This document shows positions 56,047 to 64,000 of a DNA stretch of 64,000 bases, one piece after another. The stretch spans positions 372,001 to 436,000 of the forward strand of contig JAHBBC010000013.1 of NCBI GenBank assembly GCA_019915015.1. Reading direction: 5' to 3'. The DNA is from Auriscalpium vulgare (Eukaryota > Basidiomycota > Agaricomycetes > Russulales > Auriscalpiaceae). A program made the translations under genes and the position numbers. Each line of letters opens with the position of its first letter. The first letter of the stretch is position 1. The notes beneath the pieces are model-generated. The model was not told the DNA's origin and searched no databases. It saw only the letters and a list, made by a program, of their open reading frames with translations.

Positions 56047-56120
56047 TGAGATAGTCTAGTGGTAAGTGTTTCTTAACGCGTGCACGCGAACCCGTGGGTT
56101 CGATTCGGACGCAGGAGACT
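56047..56120 (+). repeat. tRNA-like sequence, right subterminal
   Basis: TAGTCTAGTGG fits an A box and GTGGGTTCGATTC a B box about 40 bp later. The acceptor arm does not pair. Relative to the element's ends it mirrors the tRNA-like sequence at 32305-32393: both have the B box toward the terminus. Confidence 0.5.
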
Positions 56121-56154
56121 ATATTTTGACTCTGCTAGATTGTATGTGCACGAC

Positions 56155-56385
56155 AAATGTATTTGGCAGACGAATATATTTGGCGGGCGAAGGCATTTGG
56201 CAGGACGAATGCATTTGGCAGGACGAATGCATCTGGTCGGACGAATGCATTTGGTCGGACGAATGCATCTGGTCGGACGAATGCATCTGGTCGGACGAAT
56301 GCATCTGGTCGGACGAATGCATCTGGTCGGACGAATGCATTTGGTCGGACGAATGCATTTGGCGGGACGCATGCATTGCGCATGG
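56155..56385 (+). repeat. 18 bp minisatellite, about 11 units
   Basis: Units of GGACGAATGCATYTGGTC, with GGCA/GGCG end variants, are repeated head to tail. They share the ATGCATTTGG core with the left array but have an 18 bp period, so all units stay in one reading phase. Confidence 0.88.
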
Positions 56386-56470
56386 TCCAATGCATTTGGC
56401 CATAACCAATGCATCGCGCCCGTACGCAGCTGTCATGTACGACGACTGACTGCGCTCAGACACAGGGCCG

Positions 56471-56522
56471 AATGTATTTGGTTTGTGTCAATTGACACGC
56501 CAAATGTATTCCGCCAACTGAA
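56471..56522 (-). repeat. Right terminal inverted repeat
   Basis: Reverse complement of 32096-32147 with about 9 mismatches in 52 bp. Seven unmatched bases (GTCCCTC) lie between it and the target duplication at 56530. It holds two diverged copies of the ATGCATTTGG-type motif. Confidence 0.87.
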
Positions 56523-56529
56523 GTCCCTC

Positions 56530-57203
56530 CCAGGTCGTTGGCCTTGTATTCGAGAAGGCGACGGACTCGCGGGCGACCTTTTCTGCGATGTACGCGCGCC
56601 TTTGTCGCAAAATGATGGAGATGATCAGCCCGAACGTCCGCGACGACGGCATCATCAACGCGGAGGGCAAGCCGTTCGCTGGTGGTCACCTGTTCCGCAA
56701 GTACCTGCTCAACCGGTGTCAAGAGGCTTTCGAGCGGGGCTGGGCGCAGAAGGAGGCCGCCGCCGCTGCGGCTGCGAGCAAGGCGACCGAGGACGAGTAC
56801 TACACCGCCGCGGAGGCGAAACGTCGCGGCCTTGGTCTCATACGCTTCATCGGCGAGCTGTTCAAGTTGCAGATGTTAACGGAGCGCATCATGCACGAGT
56901 GCATCAAGCAGCTTCTCGGCAGCGTTGATAACCCGGAGGAAGAGGAGATCGAGAGCTTGTGCGAACTCTTGACAACCATAGGCGTCCAGCTAGATACGGC
57001 GAAGGCACATGCGAACATGGATATGTACTTCTCGCGTATGAGGGCATGGTCGAAGAGAAAGAACGTCAACCCACGCATGCAATACATGCTCCAGGTGTGT
57101 ACGACCACGATCAGACGCGATTTCGGTCTGACACATCGAGCAGAATGTCATCAAGCTTCGGAGACGCAAATGGGTATCCTTGAATTCATTCAGCTACTGC
57201 TGA
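56530..57203 (+). pseudogene. 3' half of the split coiled-coil/MIF4G gene
   Basis: After the right target duplication the MIF4G frame resumes (GLVFEKATDSRATFSAMYAR) and runs through the intron at 57095-57143 to a stop at 57203, as in the intact copy. It has no start of its own apart from internal methionines (for instance 56588). It appears identical to 21721-22394 at the DNA level, and all overlapping reading frames match. Confidence 0.9.
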
Positions 57204-58050
57204 CATGGCTTTCCATGCTTTTGCCCCACGCAATGTTCTTGCTTTCTAGCGTGTAGTTGTTTCGCTGTGCTCTGTAGAGGACATCCAGCCTGGAAACTCC
57301 GGCGACTCTGGCACCTTTCTTCCGGCAGTCCGTGGCGATCGGTCGGTTTAGCAGGACAGGCTGTCGGTCAGAGCAATCTGCTCCGACTCAAGGAAAAGGC
57401 TCCCCTTGGCCTCCGACATTAGACGTAGGCTACATGCATAGTACCGTCCGGGCCTGGTCCGAGCAAAGGAGACAGTAAAATTAGAAAGTAATGAAGAAAT
57501 TTTATCTTATCTTATCGGACGAGCCTATTTGCTCCAACGAGCGGCGGCGAGCCATTCAATCCTATCCTTGACGACAACGACATCTGTGCGGATGACTACT
57601 CTTGTTTCTTCGTCTCATACTCTTCAAACGTCTGGTTGAACGACTCGTGAACATGGGTGTAAGTAGGAATCCACGCGCGGCGCGGCAACAAGACACATAC
57701 TTGCGAGGTCTTGAATGAGGAGCCAGTGGACAGACTGGTGCGCGTGCCCTGGTATTCCGAAGGCTACCTTTGCTCTCTGGAGTTTCTTCGTGAGCTTATC
57801 ATGCAGCTATCCGGTGCTCACGCACATGGGCTATGTAGCGTACTGTCTCGTTGAACATTTGTTCCCAGAGCTGGACGAATCTGGCAGTGCACTTACGGCC
57901 GCAGGACATTATTGATTCCGTTTACATACATCGACGACACGAGGCCAGGCCAGCGACTTCCGCCCAAGAAGCTTGCATCGCTCTTGCCCTCTGCCCTCTC
58001 TTTCCCCCGCTCGCCACACTGCATCCACCTACGACACCGTACCCTCTTGA
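57204..58050. other. Duplicate of 22395-23241
   Basis: Offset of 34,809 bp with no difference noticed. It holds the same minus-strand partner relic (ESFNQTFEEYETKKQE, stop at 57596) and the same CT-rich leader. Confidence 0.7.
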
Positions 58051-59688
58051 ATGCGAATGACGATGGAACAGGACGATGCTTCTTTCACTCTGCTCGACCG
58101 CGACTCGAACGAAATATGGCTCCGCGGCGTCGTCGACCGCATTGTCGCTGATGCTCAGAAGGCCTTCTTGGACAGCGCGGCGTCGGAGAAAGACACGGCA
58201 CTGAACGTGCTCGTGCTCGCGCTGCAGGAGCTCGCGCACCGACCTCCAGCGCTGGCTTCGGCACCGATGGCGCGTGCGGAGGAGGACGACGAGACGCGAG
58301 AGGGGAGGCTGCGCAAGCGCGAGCAGAAGGTGGCGTGGCGCGAGCAGGAGATCGAGTGGGACCTGGAGCACGCAACGTGCCGGGAGACCCATACGATCAA
58401 GATGGAGGCCGTGGCGGCGAGGAAGCTCGAACAGGTTGAAGAGCGCGAGAAGACGGTCAAGGAGAGGGAAGCTGAGCTTGAGGCGAAGGATCACGAGGTG
58501 GAGAGGTCCATTGCAGACGCGGCAGCGAGGGTGGACGACGCCGCAGAGAGGCTGCGCCAAGCCCAGGACGCCGAGGTGCGCGTCGATGCGAAGGCACAGG
58601 ACGCGGAACGGCGCATCGCGCAGGTCAAATTACAGGAGGACGCGAACTCCGCGCGCGAGGCCGATCTTGCTCAAAAGCAGCTCGCGCTGCAGGCCGCTCA
58701 GGCCGATCTCGCGGCACGCAACAAGGCAATAGAGGAGATGCAAACCGCCGCCGCCGCTATTATCGCTGCCAACCAGAAGACGCAGGAGGAGCTCGAGCGG
58801 GTGCAAGCACAGGTCACGGCGCAGAGGGCGGAAGTACAAGAGAGCGAAGATGCCCTCGTGCGGCGGGAGGCGGAGGCGACGCAGCGCGATGAGATGCTGA
58901 TCCGCAGGCAGGGAGAGCTGGGCAGGCGGGAGGAGAAGGTGCGACAACGGGAGAGAGAGGTTGCTGTCAGGGAAGCGGCTTCCGCTGAGACACTGAAGCT
59001 GTTTGAAGCGCAACAGCGGAAGGCTGAGATCAAGGCAAAGAAGAAGGCGAGCAAGGGACACAGCGAAGTTGCGATCGAGGTGCCGCCGACGCCCAAGGGC
59101 CCGCAGACGCCATCCACCGAGGTGCCGCCTGCGCCACTTACTCTGGAGACGTCCCCCGCCGACACGCCCCCTTCACGCGTAGCTTCAAGGGTCCCGTCGC
59201 CGGCACCCGCTGGAGGGCTTCTCGATCCTCCTGCGAGCGCCGCGTTTGACATTCCGACAGCCCAAGGGACGAGCGGGAACGCGCGCAACAGCACACATGC
59301 CAGCCTGTTCGAGGAGACCGCGATGGAGACCGCCGCGCCGGGCGCGTTCCCGATGTTTGCTCCCGAGCAGCCGCCGGAAGAAGAGGCAGGCCTCACGTCT
59401 GCCTTTGGCGGCAGCACGAGCACGTTTAGGGGCGGATTCCTCGGCGGCGCTGCGGGCGCGGTGAAGAAGGGATGGGGCGGTGGCTGGGGCATCGGCAGCG
59501 GCAGCAGCGGTACGTCGACGCCGGTCCTTAATGCGAAGAAGGCGGCTCCTACGTGGGGAGCTGCTGCTGCTGCCAAGCCGGCTGCGCCTGCATCGGGTGC
59601 GGCGCTTGGGAACGCCGACGGAGTCGGTAGTAGGGGATGGGGTAGCAGCACCGCCAGGCCGTCAGGCGCGGCGGACCGTGGATTCTGA
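58051..59688 (+). CDS. Coiled-coil array paralogue 6, chimeric with paralogue 5
   Basis: A 545-aa single-exon frame. The first 215 residues match the gene at 23242. From base 58698 the sequence switches to one closer to the 31141 and 62719 copies (KTQEELERVQAQV, VRREAEATQRDEMLIRRQ). The C-terminus has a Pro/Thr-rich linker and the shared module EETAMETAAPGAFPMFAPE, SAFGGSTSTFRGGFLGG, then Gly/Trp/Ser-rich sequence. A remnant resembling the end of paralogue 5 (GTGCTCACAAGCGCGCAATT, about 59951) lies downstream, a sign that an exchange replaced the middle of the gene. Function unknown. Confidence 0.83.
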   Translation: MRMTMEQDDASFTLLDRDSNEIWLRGVVDRIVADAQKAFLDSAASEKDTALNVLVLALQELAHRPPALASAPMARAEEDDETREGRLRKREQKVAWREQEIEWDLEHATCRETHTIKMEAVAARKLEQVEEREKTVKEREAELEAKDHEVERSIADAAARVDDAAERLRQAQDAEVRVDAKAQDAERRIAQVKLQEDANSAREADLAQKQLALQAAQADLAARNKAIEEMQTAAAAIIAANQKTQEELERVQAQVTAQRAEVQESEDALVRREAEATQRDEMLIRRQGELGRREEKVRQREREVAVREAASAETLKLFEAQQRKAEIKAKKKASKGHSEVAIEVPPTPKGPQTPSTEVPPAPLTLETSPADTPPSRVASRVPSPAPAGGLLDPPASAAFDIPTAQGTSGNARNSTHASLFEETAMETAAPGAFPMFAPEQPPEEEAGLTSAFGGSTSTFRGGFLGGAAGAVKKGWGGGWGIGSGSSGTSTPVLNAKKAAPTWGAAAAAKPAAPASGAALGNADGVGSRGWGSSTARPSGAADRGF

Positions 59689-60607
59689 GCGTCGTAGAAA
59701 CAATGTGATAGATGTGTTACGGCAAGTTTGACTTCGTCGACTGTCGCCTCCAAGACCTCCATGACATGACCACCTCCGAGTCTAGCTCGGGCTTGCGCAA
59801 GAGCAGCTCGCATTGAAGGCCGCGCAGGCAGTACTATATCTCAGGCACGTAGCAACTGTCGAGTAGGAGGTACCTGCAGCTGCAGCTCTTTTCACGGCCG
59901 ACCAGCTTGAACGCAGACAGCGCAGGCGCTAATTTGGGGAAGGAGACAGTGCTCACAAGCGCGCAATTAGCTGTCAAAAATGAGGCGGAAAGAGTAGAAG
60001 GAGCAAGAAGTAAACAGCGCGAGAGATTGGCGCGAGAGATTGGCTGCTACTCTCCATTGACTACTTAGCCCATATTGTGCTTGCAGTCTCGTCGTAGCTT
60101 ATCGGTAATAGATGCGAGCATGTGTTCGCCTTCGAGCCTATCCCCAGTGTTTTCTCAGCGACCACCATACAGCGACTGCCAGCGAGCGGTAAGATTAGCC
60201 GGTGGCGCGCGAAGAGTGAGTGCCTCGCGTCGTGAGCGCCGCATGGGAGGAGAGGTGGATCGCTGGAAGTTGCGTAACAAAGCTGGAGGACAACAAAGCG
60301 CATGTCCAGGGTATGCTCGATTCGTGTACTAGGATTGTCTTATGAAGAAGCTTCGATTGCCATGCGTATAGTCTTCGCATACCGGAAAGGTCCAATCATG
60401 TGCTCCTATGGACATCGTTCAGAAGTAGTTCCCAAGCACCGCGACGAATGTAGCAGTGGACTTACGCCGAGGAGAACAATCGCCCCGTCGCCGCAGCAGG
60501 GCGCAGTCGGGGGAGCCGCCCATGAGAACGCCACGCTCTCTCTGCTCTTCACCCGCACATCTGGTCGTAGCACAACGCCCCATCTCACACACGCGAAATT
60601 CATACCC
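59689..60607. other. Spacer with relics of coiled-coil 3' ends
   Basis: Contains fragments similar to coiled-coil genes (about 59790-59830) and to the 24450-24540 tail (about 59950-60050). Near 60446 the partner-gene motif (CGACGAATGTAGCAGTGG) recurs, before the leader of the next gene. Confidence 0.45.
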
Positions 60608-61582
60608 ATGACCATGGATCCAACATCCCCCAGTGCAATATCACCGACCGTGAAAGGTCATGATGTCGATAACTACACCCGTGGTCTCGTCAACTGCATT
60701 CGCGGTCTCGTGGAGACCATAGTCGCAGATGCTCAGGTGCCTAGCCCGAGCGATGCTGCGCCCGGAGAAGCAGACGAAGACACCAGAGAGGCCAGGCTCA
60801 AACGCAGGGAGCAAGTCGTGGCTTGGCGCGAGAAGGAGCTCGAGTGGACAATGAAGAAGCGCGAGAAGGAGCTAGAGTTGAGGATGGAGCACGCATTTCG
60901 TCAGGAGAAACACGCGAGGATGCAGGAGGAGAACGCAAAACACAGAGACGACGAGTCAGGAAAGCGGGAGGACGCCGTTGCGAAGAGAGAGGCTGATGTC
61001 GAGAAGAGGGAGGCCAACCTCATGCTCCGTGACAACGACATGCTGGTGCTGCAGAAAAAGCTCGACGAAGAGGTAGTCCGTGTCGACAAAAAAGTGGAGT
61101 CGATGGTCGCGCAGTTGGCAGACCTAGAGGAGAAGCGGGCCAGGTACGAGGCGATGGAGGAGAAGGTCAAGAAACTCGACGCAGCTACTACCAGCAGGTC
61201 CAAAGTTGTAGACGACAATGAAGACAAAGCGAAGAAACTTTTGGAAGCCGCAGAAAAGGCACGCGAAGAGGCCAGCGCGAAGCAGGCGCAGCTGGGTCGG
61301 CAGGAGATCGATATCGCCCGCTGGAAGGAGGCTATGGTAAAAAGGGAAGAGGCGGTGAGGAAGCGAGAGAGAGACGCCATTGAAAGAGATCTATCTCTCA
61401 GTCGGAGGGAGGAGGAGCTGATTGATCGAGAAGACAAGTTGACGCAACGGGAGACGACCATTTCTCCGGCTGACCAGGAAGGCCGTGGCGGAGCAGGAGG
61501 CGGCCGTGGCGGAGCGGGAAGCGGCCGTAGTGGAGTAGGAGGCGGCCGTGGCGGAGTCAGAGGCGGCGGACGTACAGGCTGA
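60608..61582 (+). CDS. Coiled-coil array paralogue 7 with Gly/Arg-rich tail
   Basis: 324 aa from ATG 60608 (MTMDPTSPSAISPTVKGHDV), a diverged family N-terminus with a short insertion (GLVNCIRGLVETIVADAQ). The coiled coil spans residues about 50-290 (VVAWREKELEWTMKKREKEL, RREEELIDREDKLTQRETTI). The tail is a tandem GRGGAGGGRGGAGSGRSG-like repeat, coded by a GGCCGTGGCGGAG 21-30 bp DNA repeat that retains a coiled-coil-like alternative frame (VAEQEAAVAEREAAV). A frame shift of the last repeats may thus have replaced the original C-terminus. Confidence 0.75.
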   Translation: MTMDPTSPSAISPTVKGHDVDNYTRGLVNCIRGLVETIVADAQVPSPSDAAPGEADEDTREARLKRREQVVAWREKELEWTMKKREKELELRMEHAFRQEKHARMQEENAKHRDDESGKREDAVAKREADVEKREANLMLRDNDMLVLQKKLDEEVVRVDKKVESMVAQLADLEEKRARYEAMEEKVKKLDAATTSRSKVVDDNEDKAKKLLEAAEKAREEASAKQAQLGRQEIDIARWKEAMVKREEAVRKRERDAIERDLSLSRREEELIDREDKLTQRETTISPADQEGRGGAGGGRGGAGSGRSGVGGGRGGVRGGGRTG

Positions 61583-62718
61583 GCAGACGGATGCGCTGCT
61601 GCACCTTACGACGTGCCAAGTGACGGGGACATGAGTGATATATTATATTTTGTATGTAAATTGATCAGCTTGGATATGCGTACAAATTGCTTGCGCTAGG
61701 GTACTTCCGTCGAAACCGGCGACGCAAGATACATCCAGCCCCAACCAGCGACACTGCGCCGGGATATGCAGTGAACCCCAATCTTTGACCAGCTGCCACG
61801 GAGCAAGCGGACGCTGCTGCTGGGCCTGCGCATCGGTCTCTGGAGAGTCTGGACGAGGAGGCCACCTCCGATGAAACGTGGGCAACGCCGCGGTCGAGGC
61901 GAAGGAACGGGCATTGGACAGGCGGATCGCAGTCGCGGACGGGAAGCTGGCCTCTTGCAAAAACAACTTGCGAGATGCAAGGAGAATAGATGCAGGATCG
62001 AGGACACCAAGCGCGAGAGGATGGTAGGAGAGAGGGAGAACGCAGTCAAGGTGCAGGAACGGGGCGGACTGCGATCGTGGAAATGCTGCGAGTGCGGTCA
62101 AGAAGTGGCCAGGTGGTCGCTGGGGTATCGGCGACGGTGGTAGCGGTACGTCGACGCGCCCGTCCTTGCAGTGGAACGCGCTTGGGAACGTCGCAAATGC
62201 CGGAGAAGGCGACAGCGGGACTCGGACATGCCCGGGCCTCTGCCGACTGCGAGGGCCTAGGCCATTCCTAGATCTATCTCTGGACCCTGCGGCTACTCTT
62301 GCTTCACACTCCTCAAAGTCGAATGCCTAGTCGAACAACTCGTGAAGATGGGTACAAGTAGAAATCCACGCGCGGCTGGCAACAATTTGCATCTCGCGAG
62401 GCGCTCCCGGTCTTGAGCTTGAATGCGGAGCCTCAGGGTTGGCATTCCGGAGGCTACCTGTTTCTCTGAAATCTGCTTTCAGACTGCCTTTTGGTGCTCC
62501 CGGGCTCTGCAGTGTACTCTTTCGTTGAACACTTGGCGTTCCCAGCGCTGGACGAATCTGGCAGTGCACTTCCTCTCGCACGACATCATTGACTCCGTTT
62601 ACATATCGACACGAGGCAGTTCAACGCCGCTCAAGTAGCCTGCATCGCTCTTGCCCTCTGCCCTTCGTCTTTCGCCCCTCGCCACACCACATCCACCGAC
62701 GGCACCCTACCCTCTTCG
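61583..62718. other. Spacer with coiled-coil relic and partner-gene relic
   Basis: At about 61885-62010 the plus strand reads KERALDRRIAVADGKLASCK then NNLRDARRIDA and stops, a decayed coiled-coil piece. A TGGTCGCTGGGGTATCGGCG tract near 62112 resembles the Gly/Trp tail of paralogue 6. At 62290-62560 the minus-strand partner relic returns, followed by the CT-rich leader of the final gene. Confidence 0.5.
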
Positions 62719-64000
62719 ATGCCAATGACGATGGAACCGGACGATGCTTCATTCACCCTGCTCGATCACGACTCGAACGAAATATGGCTCCGCGGCGTCG
62801 TCGACCGCATTGTCGCTGATGCTCAGAAGGCCTTCTTGGACAGCGCGGCGTCGGAGAAGGACACGGCACTGAACGTGCTCGTGCTCGCGCTGCAGGAGCT
62901 CGCACACCGACCTCCAGCGCTGACTTCGGCACCAATGGCGCCGCGTGCGGAGGACGACGACGAGACGCGAGAGGGGAGGCTGCGCAAGCGCGAGGAGAAG
63001 GTGGGGTGGCGCGAGCAGGAGCTTATATGGGACGCGGAACACACAACGTGCCGGGAGAACCATACGATCAAGATGGAGGCCGTGGCGGCGCGGAAGCTCG
63101 AACAGGTTGAAGAGCGCGAGAAGACGGTCGAGGAGAGGGAAGCTGAGCTTGAGGCGAAGGAACACGAGGTGGAGAGGTCCATTGCAGACGCGGCAGCGAG
63201 GGTGGACGACGCCGCAGAGAGGCTGCGCCAAGCCCAGGACGCCGAGGTGCGCGTCGATGCGAAGGCACAGGACGCGGAACGGCGCATCGCGCAGGTCAAA
63301 TTACAGGAGGACGCGAACTCCGCGCGCGAGGCCGATCTTGCTCAAAAGCAGCTCGCGCTGCAGGCCGCTCAGGCCGATCTCGCGGCACGCACCGAGGCCT
63401 TGAAAGAAATGCAAGCCGCTACCGCCACCCTTCTCGCTGATAACCAGAAGACGCAGGAGGAGTTCGTGCGGGCGCAAGCACAGGTCACAGCGAAGAGCGT
63501 AGAGGTGCAGGAGAGCGAAGACACGCTCGTGCGGCGGGAGGTGGAAGCGACACAGCGCGAGAAGATGCTAATCCGCAGGCAGGAGGAGGTGGGCAGGCGG
63601 GAGGAGAAGGTTCGGCGTCGCGAGAAAGAGGCTGCTGTCGAGGAAGCGGCCTCTCCCACTGAGACACCTGCGCGCAACAGCATGCACGTTAGCCCGATGG
63701 AGACCACGTTCCCGATGTCCGCGCCCGAGCCCCCGCCGAGCGAAGAGCCAAACCTCCCGTCTGCGTTTGGCGGCATCACGAGAACGTCTAGAGACGGCGG
63801 CTCTGCGGGTGCGGTCAAGCAAACCTGGGGCAGCCTTTACTGGGGTAACGGCGACGGCGGCGGCGGTACGTCGACGGCGCTGAAATTGGACACCGCTGTT
63901 CCATACTCTCCGACGGGCATGTATGCGTCAGGCCCAACGCCACCTCTTGTGGAGGGTGGTAAAGAGGCCGAGAAGGAGGAGGAAGAGGATGAGTGGGCGC
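62719..64000 (+). CDS. Coiled-coil array paralogue 8, cut by window end
   Basis: From ATG 62719 (MPMTMEPDDASFTLLDHDSN, WLRGVVDRIVADAQKAFLDS) the frame is open to the end of the window: at least 427 codons. Coiled coil spans residues about 65-310 (VGWREQELIWDAEHTTCREN, RRIAQVKLQEDANSAREADL). The C-terminal module is a shorter variant (METTFPMSAPE, LPSAFGGITRTSRDGG). The last residues seen (EKEEEEDEWA) match the end of the 29.5 kb pseudogene, which stops one codon later, so the gene is probably almost complete. Confidence 0.82.
   Translation, partial: MPMTMEPDDASFTLLDHDSNEIWLRGVVDRIVADAQKAFLDSAASEKDTALNVLVLALQELAHRPPALTSAPMAPRAEDDDETREGRLRKREEKVGWREQELIWDAEHTTCRENHTIKMEAVAARKLEQVEEREKTVEEREAELEAKEHEVERSIADAAARVDDAAERLRQAQDAEVRVDAKAQDAERRIAQVKLQEDANSAREADLAQKQLALQAAQADLAARTEALKEMQAATATLLADNQKTQEEFVRAQAQVTAKSVEVQESEDTLVRREVEATQREKMLIRRQEEVGRREEKVRRREKEAAVEEAASPTETPARNSMHVSPMETTFPMSAPEPPPSEEPNLPSAFGGITRTSRDGGSAGAVKQTWGSLYWGNGDGGGGTSTALKLDTAVPYSPTGMYASGPTPPLVEGGKEAEKEEEEDEWA

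Larger units (their letters stand above)
32091..56529. mobile_element. Giant KDZ-superfamily DNA transposon with TET/JBP cargo (24.4 kb)
   Basis: The interval is bounded by a CCAGGTCGT duplication and 52 bp terminal inverted repeats (32096-32147 and 56471-56522; 43 of 52 positions match, with GACACAAACCAAATACATT identical). It interrupts a gene whose intact paralogue lies at 20783. Inside, left to right: ATGCATTTG arrays and a tRNA-like sequence, two unresolved minus-strand loci, a Ser/Thr-rich gene, the KDZ transposase (-), a TET/JBP dioxygenase (+), three more plus-strand genes, a captured aldose-epimerase fragment, a second tRNA-like sequence and a second array. KDZ elements (Kyakuja-Dileera-Zisupton) are known to expand in basidiomycetes and to carry TET/JBP genes; Zisupton elements make 8 bp duplications. 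The transposase has one frameshift, so this copy may be non-autonomous unless that base is a sequencing error. Confidence 0.9.

Noticed and set aside
32475..56385. CRISPR array
   Set aside because: Units are contiguous minisatellite repeats with no unique spacers, in eukaryotic DNA.
56066..56928. Open frame running from the 18 bp array into the MIF4G half-gene
   Set aside because: It is read in a different frame from MIF4G, and the repeat unit lacks stops by chance.

Overview
The window looks like nuclear DNA of a basidiomycete fungus, probably an Agaricomycete. The DNA is GC-rich. Genes carry many 45-70 bp introns with GTRNGY donors and CTRAY branch points. The recognisable proteins are fungal: a mitochondrial MRS2 magnesium channel, a NACHT (NLR) protein, a KDZ transposase and a TET/JBP dioxygenase. 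Gene models were spliced by hand from the sequence. Family names rest on recognised motifs, not on database searches.

Layout. 1-5.0 kb: a small nucleotidyltransferase-like gene (-) and MRS2 (+). 5-32 kb: an expanded family of acidic/basic coiled-coil genes sharing an N-terminal signature (DPATPDDASFTLLDHDSN-type, then WLR..V.RIVAD). Copies lie at 6.7 (dead), 8.8, 16.3, 18.6, 20.8, 23.2, 29.5 (truncated) and 31.1 kb, and again at 58.1, 60.6 and 62.7 kb. Interspersed are two unknown basidiomycete genes (11.3-14.2 kb), a MITE pair, a decayed GMC-oxidoreductase tail and an intact NLR gene (26.6-29.1 kb). The 20.8 kb copy is unusual: its coiled coil is fused to the MIF4G (eIF4A-binding) domain of eIF4G.

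At 32,091-56,529 a second, nearly identical coiled-coil/MIF4G gene is cut in two by a 24.4 kb DNA transposon. The ends carry 52 bp imperfect terminal inverted repeats, an 8-9 bp target duplication (CCAGGTCGT), ATGCATTTG minisatellites of 19 bp (left) and 18 bp (right) period, and a tRNA-like sequence in each subterminal zone. The uninterrupted paralogue at 20.8-22.4 kb serves as the empty site. Inside are a KDZ transposase with a CxC2 cysteine cluster and a single 1-nt frameshift, a structurally intact TET/JBP 2OG-Fe(II) dioxygenase, an 813-aa protein of unknown function, an HMG-box-like/RG-rich protein, a Cys/His plus coiled-coil protein, a Ser/Thr/Ala-rich protein, two unresolved spliced loci built from duplicated small exons, and a decayed aldose 1-epimerase fragment. 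KDZ elements carrying TET/JBP genes are known from fungi. The complete ends, the target duplication and the size and content of the cargo make this copy noteworthy.

Right of the insertion the flank (56.5-58.7 kb) appears identical to 21.7-23.9 kb. The left halves of the two gene copies differ by several percent. This suggests recent gene conversion or unequal exchange within the coiled-coil array.
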